Assembly: GCA_025345505.1 (NCBI GenBank)
Contig: JANVCC010000072.1
Location: forward strand, 248,001 to 312,000
DNA: 64,000 nt
Reading direction: 5' to 3'
From: Todiramphus chloris collaris
Lineage: Eukaryota > Chordata > Aves > Coraciiformes > Alcedinidae
Made by a program: the position numbers and the translations under genes. Below, one piece after another: positions 25,672-36,298 of this stretch (positions are counted from its first letter, which is position 1; the number at the start of each line of letters is the position of its first letter). The notes under the pieces were generated by a model. That model was not told the DNA's origin and did not search any database. It was given only the letters and a program-made list of their open reading frames with translations.

Positions 25672-26140
25672 TGTAGTGGGTCTGGCTGGTCTGCTTTTCC
25701 CCATTCAGCCCTCATGCTGTAGCACTGGGAGCTGGAGGGTGTTGATAACACACCCGTGTTATGACTGCCGGTGCTCACACGGCACCAGAGGATGGGGGGC
25801 AGGATGGGGGAGAAGATACAACCAACCTGAGCTGACCAGTGGGCTATTCCATACCATATGACGTCAGCTCAACTGTAAAGGGAGAGGGCAGGAGGAGGAT
25901 GGGGGGGCATTCTGCTTTGTCCTCCAAGCGGCTGCTACATGTTCCTGGAGCCCTGCTTCCTGGACTCGGCCCGACATCGCCTGTGGACGGGAAGTAGAGA
26001 ATAACATCTTGTCTATCATAACCCACACCCCTGTGCTTTGCGTCTCATTCTCTCCCTGCGTGCTGTGCTGAAGGGGGTCGGGGGGAGTGATAGAAGGGCT
26101 TGGTGGGCACCTGGTGCCGTGCCGGGGTCAACCCACCACA
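25672..26140 (+). mobile_element. ERV LTR 'B', 469 bp, inserted inside LTR 'A'
   Basis: It starts TGTAGTGGGT and ends ACCCACCACA, imperfect inverted termini with 9 of 10 positions matching. It is flanked by a perfect 5-bp target duplication, GTGGA at 25667-25671 and 26141-26145. Inside are the family landmarks GAGCTGACCAGTGGGCTATT, ATACCATATGACGTCA, TGGAGCCCTGCTTCCTGGA, a GGGAAGTAG block and the terminal GGGCACCTGG...GGTCAACCCACCACA. The 5-bp duplication is the size known for ERVL-class integration. LTR only; no proviral genes are present. Confidence 0.88.
25859..25866 (+). promoter_or_regulatory. Consensus CRE (TGACGTCA) in LTR 'B'
   Basis: A perfect palindromic cAMP-response element within the ATACCATATGACGTCA block. 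The equivalent position in LTR 'A' (25479-25486) reads TGACATCA, one substitution away. Such a site is typical of this LTR block; activity is unknown. The usual TATA just downstream is degraded (TGTAAAG). Confidence 0.5.
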
Positions 26141-26145
26141 GTGGA
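26141..26145 (+). repeat. Target-site duplication of LTR 'B', right copy
   Basis: GTGGA, matching 25667-25671. Removing LTR 'B' and one copy rejoins the tail of LTR 'A' in the order expected for that family. Confidence 0.85.
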
Positions 26146-28704
26146 CTAGGATTAAACCACGACAGTTAGGCTTAAGACAATTCCAGGGATTTGCTGAAAC
26201 CCATACATTAGGGTGTACGAGTTTCTTGGCATTTCTGTAAAGTGGTAAAGCATTATACACCATTCTGTCTGGCATCATTTTTTTATCTCTGATTCCTCCC
26301 AGGTCCTAAAGGCTTCCAAATACATACCTCTACTTTATCTCACTGGGTTTGGGTTTTCTTGTCTTTCTCCTGATACCTCCTCTCACCCACCATCCACAAA
26401 CCAAACTGCAACCACTTGTCTCCTACCTCTATACCTCCCTCCTTTTCTTCCTCTTTGCTGATCTTGTGGGCAAACCCTACATGCGGTCAAGGGCTTAAAC
26501 TGCCAATGCTCTCACCTTGCTGCAACCCCATTGCTCCCTGCAAGCTGCACTGGTCACAGTATGACCCACCGTGGCACAATTGTGTGAGACACACTGTGAG
26601 GATGCCGCTCTCTTCCTAGCTCACCTCACTGAGATCAGGCTGAGGCTTTATTCTCTCTTTTCCCTATCCTGCTTTCTCCCACTCTTCCTTGCTTTTTCAT
26701 TCTTGCCAGTTACATTGTGATCTGTTCTCTCTCATACAAAGCAAAGAGGGTAAAATACCTAAAAATAAGTACAGCTGTAAATGGACTAGATGTTCTTCTG
26801 CTTGCTTTCCATGTATCAAGGCATAGCAAGGGGAGATTATCAGGAATTTAGGATGGAGCAAAGAGGATGCAAAAGTGAGGAGTCCCACCCAACATATGGG
26901 AATTTCTCTTCATGGGCTTGAATGCAGCTCACTATGAGGCTTTGAGTGCATTTGAGTTTATCAGTTCATTAAGACAATTTTATGACGTGACTTACCTGTG
27001 GTGGTGAGAGGTTTTTTCACTGACCCAGTCCTTTTCATCTCTCTGTTACTCCAGTTTGCTCTCCTGGAGAAAAGTATACAGTAAAGGTATAACAGCTGGT
27101 TTACATAAGTAAGTTTTTGATGTTTAATGTAGCTTGGCATCCTAAGTACTGTCCAATTAGCTATGGCTTACACTAATATGTTGGACTGTAAGTTGCAGTG
27201 TCCCACAGTCCCACAAGGCCTATATATTCCACTCATACCTACATCTTTCCTCATAAAATGGGTCAAAAAGCTCTTAGGATTCCTTAAAGTGGTTGCATCT
27301 TGATGGTGACCTGAGCACTGCACTGCAGGAATAAGAAGTAGCTGGTTGGCTGTATGACAATTCAAGTCATGGATGTTAATGATAGCATATACTAAGAAAG
27401 CAGCCATTCTGGGATGGTGAGATGGACCATATCCACAGCACCACAGAAGAGACTTCTGTCAGAGACAGTGAGTCCTTATCCTCACCCCGTTTTGTTCATG
27501 ACTGAAGGAATAGAGCCCCTGCCTTAACTAACAAGTTATTGATAAGGACTTTCTCTTTTTGTTTGTTTGTTTGCAGTTTTGTTTTGTTTTGTTTTTCTGG
27601 TGTCTGTTTGGTTTGGTTTGTGGGTTTTTTATTTTTTTATTTTAGGGAGAGTGTGTGGTGTGGTTCTTCATTGTTTCTACCAGGTTATTTAACCTATAGC
27701 ATGGGGAAAAGATTTATGTATCCACTGGTCTCCAAAAGTTGTAAGCACCTGAATAAGTGGTGCAGTATTGAATATCTTTGATTGAACACAGCAGGTAGGA
27801 AGCTGAGGAGAAACTCTCTCTTGGACAGCTAGGAGTGGAGCACACACTAACCCCCTGGATTTTCAGGACAGCAGGATGTGATATAAAGGTCCTGTCCCTA
27901 GAATGGCAATCTGGCAGAAATGACTTGGCAAACAAGTTTTCACTGGTCTTGTTAGATCTGGGACCTGGTTACCCTCAATCCAATTGTGGATATTGGTCCA
28001 TCTTTCCCTAAAGATGGCTGTTAAAATGATAGACCTACATCTTCATAAGACAAAGTGGTTTTCATAGCTTACTGACCTTCTACCTTCCTGGGATAAGTAA
28101 AGTTATGTCAGAGATTGCTTTCTATTCTGATTACTTGCTCAAGTTCCTTTCTCTGCCTCCTTGCCTGAAGGCAGATTTTCTTCTGTGCCCCCAAAATACT
28201 ATGTTTCATTTATTTGTAAATGTTCATCAGATCATTTGCCGGTACAAATTACAGCCTGAGTGTTATCTGTGAACTGTGTATTTCCATTATTCATATGAGG
28301 CTCTGCTCCTGATTGGATGCCTGAAACTTTATGAATAGAGAAAAACATGAAAGATGAATAGCGAATCATGAATAATAAACAGAAGATGAGTACACTTTCT
28401 CAAACTCCTATTCCTCCATGAATATGTGTACCCCTCTATATCAGTTGCCTTCACCAACATTCATATGCAGCGAAAATAGCTTGAAACAAGACTAACAAAG
28501 AAAGGACAGGAACACAGCTGAATCAAATCAAGAACTGTGGTTTTTTTTGTGCATAGTTGTGAATGCACTACTCAGCAGTTATTCAGCTCCAGCAAAATCC
28601 AACTGTTCTGGGGACAGAGTTAGCTTGGAGAGGGTAGGATTTTTCTCTGCAAATCCCCCACTAACTTCTCCAGGAATGCGGACATGTAGTGCTTCTGCTT
28701 CCTT

Positions 28705-28795
28705 CTGCTTCCTCAGCTGTGGAATAGAAATAATGATGCCTTTCCTTCTTCCTGTAACACCCTCAGACCCCTGAATAAATTGTGCTAAGTGAGAA
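28705..28795 (+). repeat. Possible MIR/L2-like relic
   Basis: TGCTTCCTCAGCTGTGGAATAG followed by AATAATGATGCC and, further on, CTGAATAAAT resembles the 'TGCCTCAGTTTCC...TGTAAAATGGGGATAATGAT' string of MIR/L2 repeats in order and spacing. The match is short and heavily diverged. Confidence 0.28.
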
Positions 28796-31700
28796 AGAAG
28801 TACGTTTAAAGACTCATCAGGATCTGCCATAAATTATGTCAGCCTTCATATTCTCAGCTTTTTGGGTAACTTACAGGTGTGTTCAATGCAGATGCTGCTT
28901 AGATATTATTCATACATTATACTTATCCCATGACAGATAATTGCTAGACTCCTGTGTGCCTGACTTGCCAAATCATGTTATACTTCAAACCAGTATTTTG
29001 TTCATTTAAACAAAACTCTTTTTCTTGTGCAATGTCCAAAACTTAATAATTATTGTTTTCCTAAATGACAACAACTTGCCCTCCTAAGCCTATAAAAAGT
29101 CTTCTAATTTAAACCTGTAGAAACACCTTGGCAGTGAATATGGGCAATTACAATAATTTTGCTCTAGTTTATACAATTATAGAAATGTAATTTTTCTTTG
29201 CTGTGGGCTCCAGCTGTCTGAAGTTGCTAACTGGAATGGAAGCTGTGAACATACTTTTTTGAAAGGAAAAAAAATTTCTTTAGATTGTGGGATTTGTATT
29301 TCTCTGTTTTCATGTTTTTAAGAATGGTTCTGAAGTAATTACGTGTGCATTTCCATCTTCTTTCTAATTATGGAATCTATATAACTCTTGAAGCTTTGTA
29401 TGAAAAGGCAACAGGTTTTTCATCTCTAGAAGGTAAGAAAAAGAAAATGCTAGGGTCTTACCTGTAAATGAAAAAATAAATAAGCCTGAGCCTTCTGTAT
29501 ATGATCTAACAGTTAGTAGCTAGTTATTATCAAGTCATTTTGAACATTCTGAAATTCAGAAAAGAAATGTTCCTAGCTTGAATAAAAACAGCCAAGCCTT
29601 TCAGGAACTGCTGGAGGGTACTCAGCCAAAAGCATCCATTAGTCACCCAGAATTACCCCTCTAAATCAGACAGAAGAGGGACTTAAATCTGCTTTTCTTG
29701 TAGAGTGAGTGGCTCAACCTGCTTCCAAAGAGCCTTTTGCCAGCTGGGACCCAAGATGGTTATGCTGAAACCAGCACTCTTAAAATAGTTTTGGTTTGAT
29801 TTTGTCTTTCTTAGTGACAAAAGTCAATTTCATAAAAAGAAAAAAACCAGTATGCTTTAACCACTCTAACCGGTATTGCATAGAGTGAAATACTTTGCAG
29901 ATATGCATTAAACAGACCTGTATAGCTCTGCTCTTTAACACTTTACTGACATGAAATGCCAGAAACTTCTGCATTTATGGGAGGCCAGGCTTTGGAGATC
30001 TTTCTGGAAGAGCTTTTAAAATAAAAAATATTATTAAAGTACATAATCATTTTTATAAGTGCTGGATATACTTTCTTCAATCACAGAAATAAGTGCTTTT
30101 TCTGTTTGTATTTTAGCCCTGACTCTCTAAAAAGCTATAATCAGGAAGATCAAGCTACCAGTCTAGACTAAAACTCGGTTAATGGAAGTTTTGAGACCAT
30201 AATTTTGCCACTTTAAAAAATAATAATACAGATTTGCTGTTGTTTACTTTGGTGCTCCAATGAACTGTAAATTAGGGTCGCCCTTTACGTGTCCTTTTGA
30301 ATCATCAAATTATAAATGCATTTCTTCAGTCTCAAGGTATCATGGCAAAAGTTACAAGATGACCTTTAAAAATGGCTAGTAAAGCAACGTTGCTCACTTT
30401 GTTCTAGATCTCACCTCAGACAATCTCTTGTCTCTGTCGCTTTCAGAGATAAATTACTATTTCCACTGTGCCTACACCTGTAATAGCAGCAGACTTTTCA
30501 CTACCTGTCAATCACTCTTCTAACCACTCCCCCTTCCTGCTTTTGTTTCCTTTTTCTGCCTACATTGCAATTTTCCATTTTTCCCAAGGACAAAGATATG
30601 TATTTAATGTATACATAAATTAAAAAAAAAAAAACCCTATAACCTGATGTTTCCTTTCCCTTTCCCCTTGTCTGTCATAATCCAGGCAGTTCCTCTATGC
30701 ATTTTCCTCTTACTCCTCAGTTGTTCCAGTAATCACATATCATCCCATGTCCTTCCTTAGTCTTCTTCTTAGCTTCTCAGTATGGCCTGGCTCTTCACAT
30801 AACCATGCAAGCAAGTTTACTCTTTCTCAGTTCACACCACCTTGCCACTCCAGCCCCTGCCCTTATGCTCTCTGCTCCCCACTGAACTTCAGCTTGGTGT
30901 GGAGTTTCCCTCCTTCCCTCAGCCAGTCTGGCTGCCTTGGACTTGAACACAAAGGAGCACATATGTTTGGGAAACTCATCTTTTTTTTTTTTTGCTTCGG
31001 TGATGTTTTGATTCTTTCCATTTTCTTCCTTCTTTCCTAACTGCTTGTTCAGGAAGTCCTCTGGAAGATTTCCTTGTTCTCCCTGATTTCTTGGGAGAGG
31101 ACAATGGTACTCAGTAAGACTGTGCTTTTTACAATGATTATAATTTGATTCTTTGATAATTTGTTTATAATTTGATTCTTCTCACTTTCTGCTATGTATC
31201 AGCTGTGAACACATGACTGAAAAAGCATGTCTGTGTCTAAATGGTACATCTTTCATACATGTCTTTACTCCAAATATATTTCCTTATGTCCAAATGAAAA
31301 CCTTTTCATATGCCTTAAAATTCAAAACCCAGGTCAAGCCAAACACAAATAAAACAAATCTCTTCACCTCTCTTCCTTGCAAACTTGTTTCTCAAGGTTT
31401 TCACAATTGCTTTTCATTGGCGCAATATTGCCATGTTGCTCCTAAATGGATGTGATCTGTTGTCTATAGTTACCCACATCGTGTCATACTTCATTCTTGC
31501 AGAGTCTTTCCTTCTAACTTCTCTACTTCTAACATTCCCTGACCACACAGGCTTCTGAGACTCTCATATATATCATCTTATTTCTCGTATAGATCATCCT
31601 ATTTCTGTATGAGTACACTGACATTTTCCCTGACCTTTCTCTGACTTCTCATGGTAACAAACAGCTCCCAAAAGTACCCACAGAGCCACTTTAAGGTGAC

Positions 31701-31977
31701 TTGGTTTTTTTTCTCTATCACTTACTTGTCTAGCACCATACTGAGACCATCACCATCTTGCTGATCACTATGTCTCTTTGTATGGGTTGTATGTGACCAG
31801 ATGCAGACATCTTTAGATACAGAAGAAACAAGACACTACCAGGTCAGATCTGACATGTTTATATGTAAAAGTGCCTGTTTCCCTTCGCTGGCTGTAAAGG
31901 AAGCTGGGACTCACTAGCTCAGATGTCAGTATCTACAGCTGAAATTTCTGAAACTATTGAGAAGAATCCTTTTTTTT

Positions 31978-31999
31978 GTTTGTTTGTTTGTTTGTTTTG
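31978..31999 (+). repeat. (GTTT)n microsatellite
   Basis: Five GTTT units directly after a T8 run. Confidence 0.9.
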
Positions 32000-32617
32000 A
32001 AACATTTTGTCTTAGTTTTTAAATTATGTGTGGTTGGGAACCATTCTCTATCCATACATGGATCTGTGCAAAACCCAATGCAATAGGGTTAAAGGTGAAT
32101 TTTTTCTCATGGTAGCACTGTAATGGTTAGACATCAAGTTATCAGGAGCATCAAAATATTGTTCAAAAAAACACTGAAGAAAACGTCTTACAAAGGTGAG
32201 AGGATCCACAGTGATGTACAGTGAGAGTATAGAGGCATTCAGAAATGGTTAATTCATAGCTCGTATGGCTGGTATTCACAGTGTTGCAGTCCCAGTGACT
32301 CTAAACATATGGCAGCAAGGATAATGCTGAAAAAGAACAATGGCATGTAGTCAACTGCAGCATGTAGCACTTATTTATTTATTACTAGAAGTATTATGCA
32401 AAATTTTTCTTGCTTTCCTTTGGAGGAAATTTTAAAATTAAGATCTAAGCCACTTGGAGAAAATACAAGGTCCCCAGACTTCCATAACTATGGATAACAT
32501 TAAGTGAGAATTCTTGCCTTTCTTTTGATGCATGATTGCTTTTTAGCAAGAAGTGAAATTCTAGGGCTTGTGTTAATTCTTTTCACTTCTCGTGTCTTAG
32601 ATTTTGCAGACCACAAA

Positions 32618-32845
32618 GACTTTGTTTGGGAAAGAGACGACTTAACAGGGATATGACTGAGATACATAAAATTTCGAGTAATGTGGTGATGATGAATGAA
32701 GAATGTTTATTCAGTATTTCCCACAGTATTCTTATTCTTTTCAGAGAGCATCAAATGAAATATCCAGGCAGCGCATTTAAAGCGAATAAATGAAATACAT
32801 TTCCCTACATGCTGTAAGAGTTAGCCTGTGGAATTTGTTACCAGG
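32618..32845 (+). repeat. Old CR1 LINE fragment (reptile/turtle-like type)
   Basis: The order of landmarks matches the 3' part of an old sauropsid CR1: TTGGGAAAGAGACGACTTAA, GATATGACTGAGATACATAAAAT, an AGTAATGTGGTGATGATGAATG string, CATCAAATGAAATATCCAGGCAGC, ATTTAAAGCGAATAAATGAA, and AGCCTGTGGAATTTGTTACCAGG at the end. These are the remnants of the ORF2 C-terminal coding segment and early 3' region. Divergence is much higher than in the other CR1 copies here, so the insertion is probably old. The 3' tail itself is not recognisable after 32845. Confidence 0.7.
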
Positions 32846-33788
32846 TTGGAAGAAAATTACCAGACATGCAAACACACAATACAGTTTTCCCAAGGAAACC
32901 TTGTTGTTTAGTTCAACATAAAACACAGAGTTGAAGTTGTTCTATTGTTCTGCTTATGCAAATCAAATGTGGTTCTGTTTTGTCCAACCTAACTCCTGGT
33001 ATGTATGTGTTAGATGGAAAAGTAAGAAACCAGGGAAGAAGGCTACCGGTTTATCTTTTTTGTCTCCTTCACTCCGGATTAAATGGAACCTCTAGAGCAA
33101 GGAGAAGACTTTTCCTTTCTGTAGAGCAACTAAATACTGCCCAGGAAGGAATATTTTGAAATGAATCATGGGATAGACAAATTATCCCACACTGGGAAAG
33201 TGCTCCAAAGACCAGGGAGCTAACATACTGGCAGTTTTCAAAGGTAATGGAAAGAAAGAGGCTATTCCAAAGGGATGCATCGAAGATTTTCTAGAATTCG
33301 TTGTAACTTGAAAACTCACATAAAAACTGCTGGATAAAGGGAAACTCTGGAGGAAAAGAGTTGGCATGCAAGGAACAAGGGACAGGGTTGTGAGAGTTGG
33401 TTCCAAATGCATTTGGTTTAATTCAGTTTTTCCCAGCACATCTGGATTTTTGTCTGTTTAAAATATGTGTGCTCTAAGAGGTCTTCACTTTTCAAACACA
33501 AATTCGTTTTGGTGCTTTTTTAGTGCTCCTTAAAGGAAATTATATTAGCAGATGTACCTCAAGAGTTTCAGCTTTTGGGTTCATGTCATTTCCCTGTCAT
33601 AGAATGTATCTCGTTTCTATAGACAATGGATAGTTACAAGCACCATCAGAAAGTGACTCATACTTAACTTAGGAGAGGATAAGTCACCCTTTGGTGGCAG
33701 CTGTTTCTCTGGTGACTACACAAGGAACCTGATGTTTAGGCCAGGCACTTGACTTTCAGATGTCTATATGTATGGATTTTTTTGTTGG

Positions 33789-33805
33789 TTTTTTTTTTTT
33801 TTTTT
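33789..33805 (+). repeat. Poly(T) run, 17 bp
   Basis: Uninterrupted T run. Confidence 0.9.
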
Positions 33806-34592
33806 CTTCTGTTAGAAAGTATTGCTATTATGACACCTCAACATGTACCCACATGAGTAAGCTATCAGACATAATATTGTATGTGCTGACCTGTGTGTGT
33901 ATTATGCAGATCATATGCAATCTGTCAGCCCACCGATAACAGCAAGAACCCTCTCAAGAGTCACATCTCCAAAGCAGCACTATGGTTTAGTTCAAACTGC
34001 CCTGTCTACATTCAGCTCCATAATGAAGCTCAGTCCCATTTTTTATTTTAGTCACTCTTCCAAAAGTGGCATTGGCTTTTCTGAGAGGAGAGAGCACTAC
34101 ATCATCTCTAAGAGAGTCATTTGACAATAGGCTAACAGGCTCAGAATGTGATCTGAAGTTGTGAAACAATTGCTTTGATGGCTTTCCTCAGCTTGGTTAC
34201 AAGAAACCTTGCTTGACAATTTATTTTGAACATCTGGCCTACTATTATTGCGCATCTATTTATAAAACTGGCCTCAACAAGCTCTCATAGAAGTGTCTGT
34301 CTTCAATCAGTTTGTGTGTGTCTTGTGGCAACAGAATATTTTACAGACATTAGTTCCTAATTGTCCAGGGTTTTCTTATACAAATCAGCATTCCTTTCTG
34401 GAGCTACTTTATTTATATATGTTCTTTATTAACTGAGCTGTTTCTGCATACAACATAAATGAAAACAATTCTATTAGAGAAGCTGTGAGTCATTGCCTTC
34501 TTCTTATTAAATAAATTATTTCAAGATCTCAGACAAGTCATGAAAAGGCTTTAACAAACAGCTAGCTGTTCCCTAAAATACATACAAAGCAC

Positions 34593-34618
34593 TTTTTTTT
34601 TTTTTTTTTTTTTTTTTT
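34593..34618 (+). repeat. Poly(T) run, 26 bp
   Basis: Longest complete homopolymer in the window. No retroposon body was recognised on either side. Confidence 0.9.
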
Positions 34619-34710
34619 ACATTTGTATTAAGTTTGTTTTAAAATCTTCTGGTTTTACCAAACTAGAGAAGTAATTGTAAGCAGATCTGGAGATGCTACA
34701 GGTTATCGGA

Positions 34711-34733
34711 GGGGGTGGGGGGGTGGGGAGGGG
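34711..34733 (+). other. Strong G-quadruplex-type motif
   Basis: G5-T-G7-T-G4-A-G4 on the plus strand: four G runs of at least four with single-base loops, a very stable predicted G4. It lies about 93 bp right of the T26 run. No gene or promoter is recognised nearby. Confidence 0.75.
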
Positions 34734-35337
34734 AGAAAGGGAAAGAATGATTCTCATCCAAAACCAAAGATACAGCATGGAAAGGTTTGATGTGCTACTG
34801 TTATTACATGGGTACATATCAAGTGAAGTCATATTGGGGAGTGATGACAGTTCTGTTGTCTATCACGTATTATACTCATCATGTATTTCTGCTCTCACAA
34901 AAATCCTCTTATTACTTTTCAAGAGATCACTGAAGTTTGATGCTGTTGAGTCAGAAAGATGCTTCTCTTTAGGAACATTTTCTTGCTCTGTTACATCTGA
35001 CAAAACTTCCTCCCCTCACATTCATTCAGCACATGTTGGATATCTGTATTTTGATGAATAAATGCAATACATTTTGTTCTTGCACCAGCTAGAGTATGCA
35101 AACAAGAAAAAGGGATTTTGTAAATGGGAAAGAACTTAGGAAAAGAATCTTGTCCCACTCAAGTCAAGGAAAATATTGCATTTGATATGAGCAGAATCAG
35201 ATTTTATTCCTAAGGTCTGACTACAGGTTTAACTGAGTTTAAATTTGTTTGAATGTTATATTAACCTGTTGTTGATAGATGCTGTGACTGGGAGAAAGAC
35301 AAAAGAGAAGGCTTTGAATTTCATTAAATGGTGTTAC

Positions 35338-35475
35338 CTGAACAACCTAGTATCCTTCTATGATGGACTGACTGCATCAAAAGAAGCGTGGCCAGCAGAT
35401 CGAGGGAGGTCATTCTTCCCTTCTACTCCACTCTGGTGAGACCCCACCTGCATTACTGTGTTCAGCTCTGGACTG
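35338..35475 (+). pseudogene. CR1 ORF2 (reverse transcriptase) relic, two pieces out of frame
   Basis: ORF2 of CR1 encodes an endonuclease-reverse transcriptase that copies the element's RNA at a nicked target. Here only scraps remain. The frame through 35344-35379 translates to [12 protein letters not shown], the segment just before RT motif A in CR1. After the junction at about 35379 a different frame (from 35388) gives [19 protein letters not shown], near the ORF2 C terminus. The roughly 250 residues that should lie between, including the catalytic motifs, are missing, and the frame shifts across the joint. It cannot be functional. Confidence 0.75.
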
Positions 35476-35950
35476 CTCAGCACAGACTTGGATCTGTGTG
35501 AGTGGGTCCAGAGGAGGGCCACAAGAATGATCAGGGGCATGGAACACCTTTCCTATGAGGAAAGTCTGAGAGAGTTGTGGTTATTCAGCCTGGAGAAGAG
35601 AAGGCTCTGGGAAGAACTTAGGCCTTACATCATTTAAAGGGAGCCAAAAAGAAAGATGCACAGAGGGTCTGTTGTAGTAAGACAATAGGTAATGGTTTTA
35701 AACTAAAAGAGGACAGATTCAGATTAGGTATAACAAAGAAATTTTATGTCATGAGGATGGTGAGGCATTGGCACAGGTTGCCCAGAGAGGCTGTAGATGC
35801 CCTAAACCCAGAAACACTTAAGGTCAGGTAGGATGGGGCTCTGAGAAACCTGATCTAGTGTAAGTTGTCCCTGCTTATTTCAGGGGGTTGGACTAGATAA
35901 CCTTTAAAGGTCCCTTCCAAGCCAAACTATTCTATGTTTCTGATTCTATG
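35338..35950 (+). repeat. CR1 LINE, 3' portion with internal deletion
   Basis: It starts inside ORF2 (AACCTAGTATCCTTCTATGA), jumps at the shared TGCATCA (35373-35379) to the ORF2 C-terminal segment (GTGGCCAGCAG..., 35388 on), and then runs through CAGAGGAGGGCCACAAGAATG, TTCAGCCTGGAGAAGAGAAG, GTTGCCCAGAGAGGCTG and GGGGTTGGACTAGATAACC to the 3' tail CTATTCTATGTTTCTGATTCTATG. The tail and its short terminal repeat are diagnostic of avian CR1. As usual for CR1 the copy is 5'-truncated and has no poly(A). Confidence 0.92.
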
Positions 35951-35975
35951 TGGTACAAAATTACATCTGAAGTAT

Positions 35976-36298
35976 CTGACAGGGGCCTATAAGAAAGCTG
36001 GGGAGGGACTTTTTAGGCTGCCGGGCAGTGACAGGACTAGAAGGAATGGATTAAAACTAGAGATAGGTCAATTCAGGTTGGACATTAGGAAGAATTTCTT
36101 CCCCATGAGGGTGGTGAGACACTGGAACAGGTTGTCCAGAGGGGTGGTGGAAGCCCCATCCTTGGAAGTGTTTAAGCCCAGGCTGGCTGGGGCTGTGAGC
36201 AACCTGCTCTAGTGGGAGGTGTCCCTGCCCATGGCAGTGGGGTTGGAACTGGATGAGCTTTAAGGTCCCTTCCAACCCTGACAATTCTATGATTCTAT
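35976..36298 (+). repeat. CR1 LINE 3' end
   Basis: It runs from CTGACAGGGGCCTATAAGAA through AGGTTGGACATTAGGAAGAA, TTCTTCCCCATGAGGGTGGT, AGACACTGGAACAGGTTG and GGTCCCTTCCAACCCTGACA to the terminal ATTCTATGATTCTAT at 36283-36298. The sequence is close to what I know of recent avian CR1 tails and looks less decayed than its neighbour at 35338-35950, from which it is separated by about 25 bp in the same orientation. Only the 3' untranslated part and the very end of ORF2 are present. Confidence 0.93.

Larger units (their letters stand above)
25280..26164 (+). mobile_element. ERV LTR 'A', 5'-truncated and interrupted by LTR 'B'
   Basis: Two pieces, 25280-25671 and 26146-26164, form one plus-sense LTR. 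Recognisable parts in order: a TTGGATCTGTGCTG segment at 25281, GAAGTTGGGAGGGGACACAG, ACAGCTGACC, the ATACCATATGACATCATGC block (25470-25488), CTCAACCCATGAG and TTTTACCCTT, then, after the inserted element, the terminal ATTAAACCACGACA. This is the layout I know for a common avian ERVL-type LTR. The first part of U3 is missing and the middle is shortened. No internal retroviral sequence adjoins it, so it is a solo-LTR relic. Confidence 0.8.
26165..32617. other. Unassigned non-coding DNA with pyrimidine-rich tracts
   Basis: No gene recognised. A TTTG/TTTTG low-complexity patch lies at 27556-27597, a T run at 30981-30993 and (GTTT)n at 31978-31999. About 30470-31090 is strongly pyrimidine-rich on the plus strand, which opens reading frames by depleting stops (for example 30747-31040). 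A further short MIR/L2-like string is noted separately. Confidence 0.5.
32846..35337. other. Unassigned non-coding DNA with two long T runs
   Basis: No gene recognised. T runs at 33789-33805 and 34593-34618 and a G-quadruplex motif at 34711-34733 are listed separately. The 122-codon plus frame at 34693-35061 includes the G-rich tract and has no recognisable domain. Confidence 0.5.
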
